From NCBI GenBank assembly GCA_016125585.1, contig WGLL01000020.1, forward strand, positions 1 to 35,254: DNA of 35,254 bases. Direction: 5' to 3'. The notes beneath the pieces were generated by a model. That model saw only the letters and a program-made list of their open reading frames with translations. It did no database searches and had not been told where the DNA came from. This document shows positions 16,374 to 23,840 of the stretch, piece by piece. The position numbers and the translations under genes were made by a program. The DNA comes from Caulobacter sp. (GTDB lineage: Bacteria; Pseudomonadota; Alphaproteobacteria; Caulobacterales; Caulobacteraceae). The first letter of the stretch is position 1. Every line of letters starts with the position of its first letter.

Positions 16374-17900
16374 CTACTTGAGGATTCTCAGATTCTCGAT
16401 GGAGCCGGCGATGGCGTTGAACACCGAGTCCAGCTGCGAGGCGCTCTGCACGTCGTAGAACTTGTCGCTGGAGGTGGCGCAGTTGCGCAGCAGGCTGGAA
16501 TCGCCGCTCGAGACCTCGACCCGCACCGTATAGATGACGATGCCCTGGGCCTTCATGTTGCTGCACAGGGTCGAGAGCCGGTCATCCATGGCCGAGGTCC
16601 TCTGGCTCTTGGCGCCCGAGGTGATGCCCAGCCGGCCCTGCCAGATGTAGCCCAGCGAATTGTAGAGCGAGGCGTTGTTGTTCCCCGTCGAGGTCATGGT
16701 GTTCTCGCCGTCGGTCATCAGCACCACGATCTTGGTCGACTTGGGCGTGCCATAGGCGCGGCCGTCGGCGAACGGCGCGTTGGGCGACAGCAGGTGCCAG
16801 CCCCACATCAGTCCCATCGGAATATTGGTGTCGCCGACCGCGTTCATGTCCCCGACGGCCGACTTCAGGACGGACCAGTTGCTGGTCAGCCGGGTGACCG
16901 GCGACAGCTGGCAGCCGGCGTTGGGACCGTAATCATAGCCGGTGGAGCTGTTGGTCCCGGTGACGGTCGGCGCCTGGTTGTATTTCAGCACATAGCCCTG
17001 ACGGGTCTTCCAGTTGCTGCTCGTCGTCAGGTCCGGCAGGTAGCTGTTGTAGTAGCCGCTGGAGCTCGGCTCATCGGGCGCGAAGAAGGGCGTGAACAGC
17101 GTCGCCGGCGTCGAGGCGCTGGGGGCGGTGTCCTGGACATTGTAGGGCGAGGCGCGGCTCTCGACACAGCCGCCCCAGGCCACCCCCATCTGGTCCAGTA
17201 GGGTGAAGCGGTTGGCGTGGGAGGAGAAGATCTCGTCATTGATCGGCGCCGCCCCGGTCTGGTCCATCCAGCTGGCATTGCGATAGTCGGCGCCGACCTT
17301 CACCGTCATCGAGAAGGGGGCGATGGCGATCTTGACCGCGTCGGGCTCCGAACTGCGCGCGGCCGCTTCCGACAGGGTGTCGATCAGGTTGGTGGAGGCG
17401 GTCTTCAGGTTGCTGAGCTTGCTGCCCTTCATCGAGCCGGTGTTGTCCAGCACCAGGGCCAGTTCGATCTTGTTGACCGAGCGGGTGATCTCCGACCTGG
17501 CCCCGACGATGATGTCGCCCTGCAGCCAGAGATTGGCCACCGCCGGCACAACCTTGGCCTTGGCGCTGGCGATGACCTTGTTGCCGTCGGCGGTGAAGGA
17601 GGAACTGGTCACCGTGGCCGTGGACCCGGTCATGTTGGCGGTCAGGGAGGAGGAGCCGATCTCCTGCAGCCCGGCGTCGGTGAAGGCGCTGGAGCGGGCG
17701 GCGGTCAGGGCGGCCGCGTCCAGGGCGTCCTGCAGGCGGGTCTTGGCGGCCGAGCCGTTGGCGATGTCGATGGTGCCGATGACCATCACCGTCATCGGCA
17801 GGCCCAGGAACGCCGCCTGGATCGCCAGACCGCCCCTGCGGTCGCGACCAAAGCGGCTCAACCGCGCCCAGGCGGCGCGAAGAATGGTCCTCGCAAGCAT
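16374..17900 (-). CDS. Tad-anchored von Willebrand A protein without FCCH insertion (paralogue C)
   Basis: A 508-residue member of the same family. Its N-terminal Tad-type segment has RRGGLAIQAAF, a hydrophobic helix and 'LQDALDAAAL' (about 20-65). The MIDAS motif is Asp152-x-Thr-Gly-Ser156. The A domain resumes with 'NIPMGLMWGWHLLSP' and 'VVLMTDGENT', and the C-terminus NLRILK matches paralogues A and B. The stretch between MIDAS halves (about 200-330) lacks the GHGF...GM repeats and instead holds an unrelated Ser/Tyr/Pro-rich insert with two Cys residues. This gene therefore shows the same split A domain with a different filling. ATG at 17900, with TTGGGG upstream. It has its own terminator and a leader with two 9-bp direct repeats. 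Biological role unknown. Confidence 0.87.
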   Translation of the reverse strand: MLARTILRAAWARLSRFGRDRRGGLAIQAAFLGLPMTVMVIGTIDIANGSAAKTRLQDALDAAALTAARSSAFTDAGLQEIGSSSLTANMTGSTATVTSSSFTADGNKVIASAKAKVVPAVANLWLQGDIIVGARSEITRSVNKIELALVLDNTGSMKGSKLSNLKTASTNLIDTLSEAAARSSEPDAVKIAIAPFSMTVKVGADYRNASWMDQTGAAPINDEIFSSHANRFTLLDQMGVAWGGCVESRASPYNVQDTAPSASTPATLFTPFFAPDEPSSSGYYNSYLPDLTTSSNWKTRQGYVLKYNQAPTVTGTNSSTGYDYGPNAGCQLSPVTRLTSNWSVLKSAVGDMNAVGDTNIPMGLMWGWHLLSPNAPFADGRAYGTPKSTKIVVLMTDGENTMTSTGNNNASLYNSLGYIWQGRLGITSGAKSQRTSAMDDRLSTLCSNMKAQGIVIYTVRVEVSSGDSSLLRNCATSSDKFYDVQSASQLDSVFNAIAGSIENLRILK

Positions 17901-17961
17901 GGTGTTGCCCCAACCCGACTGACGGACAGAGGCGTCCGCCGATCCGGCAGAGTGTCACCAC

Positions 17962-17995
17962 GCGGTAAATGGACCTGCCAACAGAGGCGGTAAAT
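17962..17995 (-). promoter_or_regulatory. Pair of 9-bp direct repeats upstream of paralogue C
   Basis: GCGGTAAAT occurs at 17962-17970 and again at 17987-17995, on a 25-bp period. The copies are 62 to 95 bp upstream of the paralogue C start codon. Tandem operators for a response regulator or activator often have such spacing. No regulator is recognised. Confidence 0.35.
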
Positions 17996-18012
17996 TGCCG
18001 TTCACCACACAG

Positions 18013-18046
18013 CCCCTCCCCGCCCGGCGTCACGGGCGGAAAGGGG
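18013..18046 (-). terminator. GC-rich hairpin after the M2 peptidase gene
   Basis: Stems CCGCCCG (18020-18026) with CGGGCGG (18033-18039) and an outer CCCCT/AGGGG pair form an interrupted hairpin just after the peptidase stop. There is no U tract, so it may be a weak terminator or a 3'-end stabiliser. Confidence 0.35.
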
Positions 18047-18060
18047 CCGTCGGGATCAGG

Positions 18061-19908
18061 CTACCAGCCGCACTTCTGGCCCTTGTTCTGCTTGATCAGC
18101 CAGGTGTTGAGCGGCGCGAAGTATTCGGTCACGGCGCTGGCGTCGGTGCGGGTCTCGCCGGTGAAGGCGGCCAGGGCCTCGGGCCAGGGCTTGGACTGGC
18201 CCATCTCCAGCATCTTGTTGAACTTCGCCCCGACCTCCTTGTTGCCGTAGATCGAGCAGCGGTGCAGCGGGCCCTTCCAGCCGGCCTGCTTGCAGGCGGC
18301 GCGGTGGAACTGGAACTGGTAGATGTGGGCCAGGAAGTAGCGGGTGTAGGGCACATTGGCCGGCACGTGGTACTTGGCGCCCGGATCGAAGGCGTCATCC
18401 GGGCGCGGCCCCGGCGGGGTGATGCCCTGGTATTTGGTGCGCAGCGCCCACCAGCCCTTGTTGTAGTCGGCGGGCTTCAGGGTGCCGTCATAGACCTCCC
18501 AGCGCCAGCGATCGACCATCAGGCCGAAGGGCAGGAAGGCGATCTTGTCCAGCGCCATCTTCAGCAGGAAGGGCGTGTCGCCCTCGGCGCCGGGCACGGT
18601 GTCCAGCAGGCCGATCTGGTTCAGATAGGTCGGGGTCAGGGCCGACAGGCCGGCGAAGTCGCCGATCGCCTCATGGAAGCCGTCGTTGGCCCCGCCCTTG
18701 AAGATGAAGGGCTGATCCTTGTAGGCGCGCTGGTAGTAGTTGTGCCCCAGCTCGTGGTGGACGGTGTAGAAGTCCTCGGCATTGACCTTGGTGCACATCT
18801 TGATGCGGATGTCGTCGGCGTCATCCAGGTCCCAGGCCGAGGCGTGGCAGACCACCTCGCGGCCTTCCGGGCGGGTGATCTGGCTGCGGGTCCAGAAGGT
18901 GTCGGGCAGGGGCGCGAAGCCCAGCGACGAATAGAAGTTCTCGCCGGTCTTCACCATTTTCACCGGGTCATAGCCCTTGTCGACCAGCAGCTTGTCGAGG
19001 CTGTAGCCGGCGTCGTCGGTCTTGGGCGCGACGATGGGATAGATGTTGCCCCACTGCTGGGCCCACATGTTGCCCAGCAGGTCGGCGCGGATCGGCCCGG
19101 TCTTGGGCTGCACCGCATCGCCGTACTGCTCGTTGAGCTTGGCCCGCACATAGCAGTGCAGGTTCTTGTAGAAGGGCGCCACCTGCTGCCAGAGCCGGTC
19201 GGTCTCGGCGGCGAACTCATCGGGGCTCATGTCGTAGCCCGACCGCCACAGGGCGCCGGTGTCGGCATAGCCCAGGGCGCGCGAGCCCTCATTGGCCAGT
19301 TCGGCCAGCTGGGCGTAGTCGGCGCTCATCGCCGGGGAGACGGTGCGCCAGCCTTCCCAGACCGCCTTCAGCTCCTCCGGGTCCCGGCTCTCGGCCAGGA
19401 TGTCCTCGGCGTCGTTGAGGGTGATCATCTTGCCCTTGTATTCGAACTTGCCGGTCGAATAGACGCTGTCCATCCGCGAGCCGATGGTCGCCATCTGGTC
19501 GGCGACGCCGGGCCGCTGCGGGGCCGGCAGCACCAGGGCCCGCTTGAGGATGTCCAGCTTGCGCCGGGTGACCGGGTCGACCTCGACCTTGTCGAAGCGG
19601 GCCGCGCCGATGGCCAGGCCGGTGGCCAGGTCGGTGAACTCGGCGCCGGCCTTGGCCTCCAGCCACTGGGTGTCCTCGGTGATGTAGGTGGCCCGCACCC
19701 AGCTGGCCTTGTTCACATATTCCGACAGACCGGCCAGGTCCTTTTCGGCCTTGTCGACATAGGCCTTGGCCTCCTCCGCGGTCGGCGGGGCGGCGGGCGC
19801 CGCGGCCGGGGCGGCGGCCGGCGCCTGACCGGCGGCGATGGCGGCGGCGGCGATCCCGCCGGACAGGGCCAGGGCCGCGGCGGCGGCCATCAGGGTCGTC
19901 TTCTTCAT
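18061..19908 (-). CDS. Secreted M2-family peptidyl-dipeptidase (bacterial ACE-like)
   Basis: A 615-residue zinc metallopeptidase of family M2, the family of angiotensin-converting enzyme. The zinc site is H385-E-L-G-H389, with Glu413 24 residues later in 'GFHEAIGD', the exact ACE spacing. The ATG at 19908 follows AGGAAG at suitable distance and starts a Sec signal peptide (Lys-Lys, Ala/Leu core) and an Ala/Pro linker up to about residue 50. The frame stays open 61 codons upstream without family similarity. Bacterial members, such as that of Xanthomonas, release C-terminal dipeptides from oligopeptides and probably serve peptide nutrition in the periplasm. It lies downstream of mtgA on the same strand with a gap of 103 bp. 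Confidence 0.95.
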   Translation of the reverse strand: MKKTTLMAAAAALALSGGIAAAAIAAGQAPAAAPAAAPAAPPTAEEAKAYVDKAEKDLAGLSEYVNKASWVRATYITEDTQWLEAKAGAEFTDLATGLAIGAARFDKVEVDPVTRRKLDILKRALVLPAPQRPGVADQMATIGSRMDSVYSTGKFEYKGKMITLNDAEDILAESRDPEELKAVWEGWRTVSPAMSADYAQLAELANEGSRALGYADTGALWRSGYDMSPDEFAAETDRLWQQVAPFYKNLHCYVRAKLNEQYGDAVQPKTGPIRADLLGNMWAQQWGNIYPIVAPKTDDAGYSLDKLLVDKGYDPVKMVKTGENFYSSLGFAPLPDTFWTRSQITRPEGREVVCHASAWDLDDADDIRIKMCTKVNAEDFYTVHHELGHNYYQRAYKDQPFIFKGGANDGFHEAIGDFAGLSALTPTYLNQIGLLDTVPGAEGDTPFLLKMALDKIAFLPFGLMVDRWRWEVYDGTLKPADYNKGWWALRTKYQGITPPGPRPDDAFDPGAKYHVPANVPYTRYFLAHIYQFQFHRAACKQAGWKGPLHRCSIYGNKEVGAKFNKMLEMGQSKPWPEALAAFTGETRTDASAVTEYFAPLNTWLIKQNKGQKCGW

Positions 19909-20011
19909 GGGACGCTTCCTCGTAAAACAGGGGTGCGGCAAGGGACCGCAGGGGGCCCCCCGCGTCAAGCCCATCCTCCCCCGGTAGGCCCGGGCCAGCC
20001 CGGGGGAGGGC

Positions 20012-20917
20012 TCAGCGAACGCAGGCCGCCAGACCGTCGCGCCGCACCGTGCCGCTGGCGGCGCCGATCCTGCGCGAGCGCTTCCTGACATAGGGACCCG
20101 GCTTGGCCGCCTTCCATTTCAGCGGACTGGGCAGGATGGCCGCCAGTCGCGAGGCCTGGGCCGGGCTCAGCTGATCGGCCCCGACCCCGAAATTGCGCCG
20201 GGCGGCGGCGTCGGCGCCATAGACCCCGGGACCCCATTCGACGGTGTTGAGATAGACCTCCATGATCCGCTTCTTGCCCCACAGGGTCTCGATCAGCACC
20301 GTGAACCAGGCCTCGAAGCCCTTGCGCACATAGGACCGCTGCGGCCACAGGAAGACGTTCTTGGCGGTCTGCTGGCTGATGGTCGAGCCGCCCCGGATCT
20401 TCCCCGGACGCTTCTGGTTATGGGCCATGGCCTTTTCCATGGCCTCGAAATCAAAGCCGTGGTGGCTGCAGAAGCGGGCGTCCTCGGCGGCGATCACCGC
20501 ATAGGGCAGCGCCGGGCTCATCGCCTTCAGCGGCACCCAGTGGCGATCCAGCCCCTGGCCCTCGGTCAGGCGCTGAATCATCAGGATGGTGATCGGCGGG
20601 CCGACGAAGCGGTAGACCAGGGTCGAGGCCACCGGCAGGGCGACCCCGATGATCAGTCCCGCCAGCAACACCGCCCGCAGCACCCGCGCCAGGCCGCCGG
20701 ACCGGCGCGCCCGCCCGGGGGGCGGCGATGGCGGCGGCGGCGCGGGCCGGGGCGGGGCTGCCGGCGGCTCCGGTTCCAGCCCGGACGGTTCCGCGTCAGG
20801 GGCCCCGGCCTCCGGCTGGGTGTCTTCCGGCTGACCGTCTTCCGGAAGGGCCGTTCCCGGGCGAATCCCGTCCGGCGACTCGGCTCCGGTATCGTCCTCG
20901 GGCGTCTGATCGGACAA
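20012..20917 (-). CDS. mtgA: Monofunctional peptidoglycan glycosyltransferase MtgA
   Basis: A 301-residue GT51 enzyme that polymerises lipid II into glycan strands without a transpeptidase domain. After a Pro/Glu-rich cytoplasmic N-terminus (about 1-72) there is one membrane helix (about 78-102). The GT51 motifs follow: '[14 protein letters not shown]' with the catalytic Glu, '[13 protein letters not shown]', 'RKGFEAW' and '[10 protein letters not shown]'. The start is a TTG at 20917, supported by AGAGGA 7 nt upstream; no ATG exists in frame before the membrane helix. The N-terminal tail is longer than in E. coli MtgA. It is divergent from the nitroreductase gene. Confidence 0.95.
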   Translation of the reverse strand: MSDQTPEDDTGAESPDGIRPGTALPEDGQPEDTQPEAGAPDAEPSGLEPEPPAAPPRPAPPPPSPPPGRARRSGGLARVLRAVLLAGLIIGVALPVASTLVYRFVGPPITILMIQRLTEGQGLDRHWVPLKAMSPALPYAVIAAEDARFCSHHGFDFEAMEKAMAHNQKRPGKIRGGSTISQQTAKNVFLWPQRSYVRKGFEAWFTVLIETLWGKKRIMEVYLNTVEWGPGVYGADAAARRNFGVGADQLSPAQASRLAAILPSPLKWKAAKPGPYVRKRSRRIGAASGTVRRDGLAACVR

Positions 20918-21019
20918 TGCGAAGTCCTCTTGCCATGACCTTGGGGCCGCATGCTAACCGCGACGACGCGGCTTGTCGCCAGCCCGACGGCCGGCCGGAC
21001 CCGCCCCGGAGACTCGCCC

Positions 21020-21682
21020 ATGAACGTCACAGACGCTGTCGCCGCCCGCATCTCGGTCCGCGCCTTCAGGCCCGACCCCGTCCCCGGCGCCCTGGTGCGC
21101 GAGATCCTCGAGGTCGCCCACCGCGCGCCCAGCGGCGGCAATCTCCAGCCCTGGCGGGTCCACGCCCTCACCGGCGCCCCGCTGGAAGACCTCAAGGCCC
21201 GGGTCGGCGCCAATCTGGCCGGGGAAGAGCCGGAATACGACGTCTATCCGCCAGAGCTGTGGGACCCCTACCGCACCCACCGCTACCAGTGCGGCGAGGA
21301 TCTCTATGCGACCATCGACATTCCCCGCGAGGACAAGCCCGCCCGCCTTCGCCAGCTGTTCAGGAACACCCAGTTCTTCGGCGCCCCGGTCGGCCTGTTC
21401 TTCAGCCTCGACCGCAAGCTGGGCCCGCCGCAGTGGGCCGATGTCGGCATGTATATGCAGACGGTGATGCTGCTGGCCGTCGAGCGGGGCCTGGCCACCT
21501 GCGCCCAGGAGTTCTGGGCCCGCTATCCGAAGACCGTCGCCGCCGTGCTCGACCTGCCCGGCGACCACATGCTGTTTTCCGGCATGGCCCTGGGCTACGC
21601 CGACGAGACCGCCCCGATCAACAGCCTGCGCACCCGCCGCGCGCCGTTCGAGGACTGGTGCGAGATGAAGGGCTTCGACTGA
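21020..21682 (+). CDS. Nitroreductase-family FMN oxidoreductase
   Basis: A 220-residue NAD(P)H-dependent flavoprotein. The N-terminal 'RISVRAFRPDPV' and 'HRAPSGGNLQPW' segments (about residues 10-48) are the FMN-phosphate binding motifs of the nitroreductase superfamily. A C-terminal 'GMALGYADETAPIN' gives the second FMN-contacting segment. Family members reduce nitroaromatics, quinones or enones, and the physiological substrate here is unknown. The ATG at 21020 has GGAG 8 nt upstream; an upstream in-frame ATG at 20951 lies in the promoter region shared with mtgA and is less likely. Confidence 0.92.
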   Translation: MNVTDAVAARISVRAFRPDPVPGALVREILEVAHRAPSGGNLQPWRVHALTGAPLEDLKARVGANLAGEEPEYDVYPPELWDPYRTHRYQCGEDLYATIDIPREDKPARLRQLFRNTQFFGAPVGLFFSLDRKLGPPQWADVGMYMQTVMLLAVERGLATCAQEFWARYPKTVAAVLDLPGDHMLFSGMALGYADETAPINSLRTRRAPFEDWCEMKGFD

Positions 21683-21696
21683 CGAGGTCCCCGGGG

Positions 21697-21748
21697 TCCC
21701 TCCCCTTCATGGGGAGGGCGAGATCGCGCAGCGATCGAAGGGTGGGGA
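21697..21748. repeat. Intergenic palindromic repeat unit
   Basis: CCCTCCCC (21698-21705) and GGGGAGGG (21711-21718) form an 8-bp stem with a TTCAT loop. A second short dyad, GATCGC-gca-GCGATC, follows directly. The pair looks like a repetitive extragenic element; the first hairpin may also end the nitroreductase transcript. Confidence 0.45.
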
Positions 21749-21779
21749 TGTCTTGAAGCGCCGACGTCCCTCCCTCTTC

Positions 21780-21913
21780 CGTCATCCCGGAAGGCCGGAA
21801 AGCGGGCTATCCGGGACCCAGGGGGTGGAGGATCCGGCTATGGGACGCGGCATTGCGGCTGGCGCCCGGCCCCCTGGGTCCCGGACAAGCGCTCCGCGCT
21901 TTCCGGGATGACG
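21780..21913. repeat. Inverted pair of REP-like elements (CGTCATCCCGG type)
   Basis: The left arm (21780-21825) begins CGTCATCCCGGAA and ends CCGGGACCCAGGGGG. The right arm (21870-21913) is its inverted counterpart, beginning CCCCCTGGGTCCCGG and ending TTCCGGGATGACG. Each arm also has its own internal dyad. The element lies between the convergent nitroreductase and WD40 genes. Confidence 0.75.
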
Positions 21914-21952
21914 GCGATAATTCAGAAGTGATCATCCTCGCAAAGGAGGCCC

Positions 21953-22945
21953 TCAAAACCCGCTGGCCAGCACCCCGGCCGCGCCGTCCTCGTCGCCGAA
22001 GGCCACCGAGCGGCCGTCCGCCGACATCGCCAGGGCGCTGATCGCCGCCCCCTTCTCCGCCTTCAGCATTTCCTTGCGGCCGCTGGTCAGGTCGCAGACC
22101 CAGACCCGGCCGTCGTCCAGCCCGCCGGCCAGCAGATTGCCGCGCCCGGCCGCCGCCACCCGGGTGACCAGGGCGTCCTGGTCAAAGGCCACCTCGGCGG
22201 CCTCCTTGCCCATCGGGCCGTTGGCGCCCTGGAAGGGCCAGATCACCGCGCCGTTGGCCCCGGCCGTGGCCAGCATCAGGCCGTTCGACAGGAAGGCCAG
22301 GCTTTTGACCTTGGCCGGATAGCCGCCCATCCGCATGTCCTTGGCGTCGGACAGCCGCCAGCCGTGCAGGCTGTTCTCCTGCATCGAGCTGAGCAGGAAC
22401 TTTCCGTCCGGGCTCCACAGCACCAGCATGTGGCTGCCAGCCCATTTCAGCATCTGCGGCGTCTGTTTCTCGATCCGGGCGTACCACAGGGCGGCCCCGC
22501 CGTAGGTGGCGGCGGCGATGCGCCGGCCCTTGGGATCGAAGGCGATGTCGGGCACCGACTTTTCATGGGCGAAGCTGCGGGTGAAGGCCGCATCCTTCGA
22601 ATCGCGGACCTCCAGCGTCTTGCCGGCGGCGAAGGCGATCAGGCCCGAATCGGGGCTGGCGGCCACCGCGTCGATCCATTTTCCCTTCAGGACGGCGATC
22701 TCGCTCATCACCGCCTCGCCGCCCTCCAGACGGCTCCACACCACCCGGCCGTCGTCGCCGCCGGTGACGATTCCCTGGCCCGAGGGATGGGCGCAGGCGC
22801 ACAGCACCGCCCCGTCGTGGGCCTCCAGGGTGGCGAATCCTTCAAGGCTTACAAGGCGCACTGAACCATCGCCCAAAGCGAACGTTGGTACGCCTGCGGC
22901 GTCGAACAGGGCGGCGGTGACATAGGCGTCGAAATCGAGGATCAT
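21953..22945 (-). CDS. WD40-repeat beta-propeller protein
   Basis: A 330-residue protein without signal peptide or catalytic motif. It has a succession of WD40-like blades, recognisable by repeated segments such as 'SPDSGLIAFAAG', 'DPKGRRIAAATY', 'SPDGKFLLSS' and 'SADGRSVAFGD', each followed by a strand ending in W or V. About six to seven blades are likely. WD40 propellers are protein-interaction platforms, and bacterial cytoplasmic ones are poorly characterised. The ATG at 22945 is preceded by a weak ribosome site. It is leftward, divergent from exbD, and one gene away from the CobW-type GTPase. No function can be assigned. Confidence 0.85.
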   Translation of the reverse strand: MILDFDAYVTAALFDAAGVPTFALGDGSVRLVSLEGFATLEAHDGAVLCACAHPSGQGIVTGGDDGRVVWSRLEGGEAVMSEIAVLKGKWIDAVAASPDSGLIAFAAGKTLEVRDSKDAAFTRSFAHEKSVPDIAFDPKGRRIAAATYGGAALWYARIEKQTPQMLKWAGSHMLVLWSPDGKFLLSSMQENSLHGWRLSDAKDMRMGGYPAKVKSLAFLSNGLMLATAGANGAVIWPFQGANGPMGKEAAEVAFDQDALVTRVAAAGRGNLLAGGLDDGRVWVCDLTSGRKEMLKAEKGAAISALAMSADGRSVAFGDEDGAAGVLASGF

Positions 22946-23065
22946 GACCGGCGGCTTAGACCAAAAGCCTACCGCCTTGCCATAGCGCCGTTCGGATTCC
23001 CCCGCCGCGCGAGACAGGCTTTACAAGCCGCTTCATCCGCGCAATGGGTGATCGGAAGGAACAAG

Positions 23066-23085
23066 CGGGCCGCCCGAGCGGCCCG
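23066..23085 (+). promoter_or_regulatory. Hairpin immediately upstream of the exbD ribosome-binding site
   Basis: An 8-bp perfect stem, CGGGCCGC with GCGGCCCG, closes a CCGA loop and ends 6 nt before the AAGGAG of exbD. It may stabilise the 5' end of the mRNA or keep the ribosome site open. There is no direct evidence for regulation. Confidence 0.35.
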
Positions 23086-23102
23086 GCAAAAGGAGTGTTC
23101 GA

Positions 23103-23552
23103 ATGGGTGCGAAGCTCGGCGGCGGCGGCGGCAAGAAGTTTGATCTCGGCCAGAATGCCGACATCAACGTCACGCCCTTCGTGGACGTTATGCTGGTTCT
23201 GCTGATCATCTTCATGGTCGCGGCGCCTATGGCCACGGTGTCGATCGCGATCGACCTGCCCCCGGCGGTTCCCCCGCCCCCTGGCGCGCCCAAGCCGCGC
23301 GATCCGACCATCGTCTTCATCCAGACCAGCGGCGCGATGTTCATCGACGGCCAGCAGACCCGTCTGGAAAACCTGCCGTCCGACATCCCGGCCGACATGG
23401 CCAAGAAGGGCGTCCCCGGCAACTTCACCGACGAGCGGGTCTTCCTGCAAGCCGACGCCGACGTCATGTACGAGCAGTTCATGAGCGTGCTGAACGTCCT
23501 GCAGGCCAACGGCTACTACAAGGTCGGCATCATCAACGAAGACATCGAATAG
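23103..23552 (+). CDS. exbD: ExbD/TolR-family biopolymer transport protein
   Basis: A 149-residue single-pass inner-membrane protein. A short Gly/Lys-rich cytoplasmic tail leads into '[19 protein letters not shown]', the membrane helix (about 24-43) with the proton-path Asp28. A Pro-rich linker and a periplasmic domain follow. With ExbB it uses the proton motive force to energise TonB and hence outer-membrane receptors. AGGAGT lies 8 nt upstream of the ATG at 23103. No exbB or tonB gene is adjacent, so this is an orphan or second exbD. A strong terminator follows directly, so it is monocistronic. Confidence 0.93.
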   Translation: MGAKLGGGGGKKFDLGQNADINVTPFVDVMLVLLIIFMVAAPMATVSIAIDLPPAVPPPPGAPKPRDPTIVFIQTSGAMFIDGQQTRLENLPSDIPADMAKKGVPGNFTDERVFLQADADVMYEQFMSVLNVLQANGYYKVGIINEDIE

Positions 23553-23575
23553 GCCTCATCGCCTGTGCGATCTGG

Positions 23576-23610
23576 AAAGGGCCGGTGGCGACACCGGCCC
23601 TTTTCTTTTG
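23576..23610 (+). terminator. Rho-independent terminator after exbD
   Basis: A perfect 12-bp stem (23576-23587 with 23592-23603) closes a GCGA loop and runs into TTTTCTTTT. It lies 24 bp after the exbD stop. Confidence 0.92.
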
Positions 23611-23668
23611 TCTCCGGCGTGACGGACGCGCCGAGTGGAGATCGTCTCCACCGACGGCAATCTTCCCT

Positions 23669-23838
23669 CCCGTCATCACCGGACGTGTTCCGGTGATCCA
23701 TACGCGCGGGCGTCCGACCAGCGGAGAGCAACCGGCCGAGGCTTGAGTCAATGGCCCCCCGGAACACCTCCGGGGGTGACGGTTGTGGTGGTGTTGGCGC
23801 CCGGAAATGGGTCCCGGGCACAAGGCCCGGGATGACGG
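23669..23838. repeat. REP-like inverted elements between exbD and the CobW-type gene
   Basis: The left copy (23669-23701) begins CCGTCATCACCGG. An inverted right copy (23809-23838) ends CCCGGGATGACGG. Between them a separate hairpin, CCCCCGGA-acacc-TCCGGGGG (23756-23776), is present. The core matches the CGTCATCCCGG element at 21.8 kb, so it belongs to the same dispersed family. It lies between convergent genes. Confidence 0.7.
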
Positions 23839-23840
23839 CA

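Noticed and set aside
12419..17900. A complete Tad/Flp pilus locus
   Set aside because: Only TadG-like anchors are seen. No cpaA-F, tadB/C, secretin or pilin gene is in the window.
17995..20088. Long rightward open frame opposite the M2 peptidase
   Set aside because: Antisense shadow with biased composition. The zinc motif is on the other strand.
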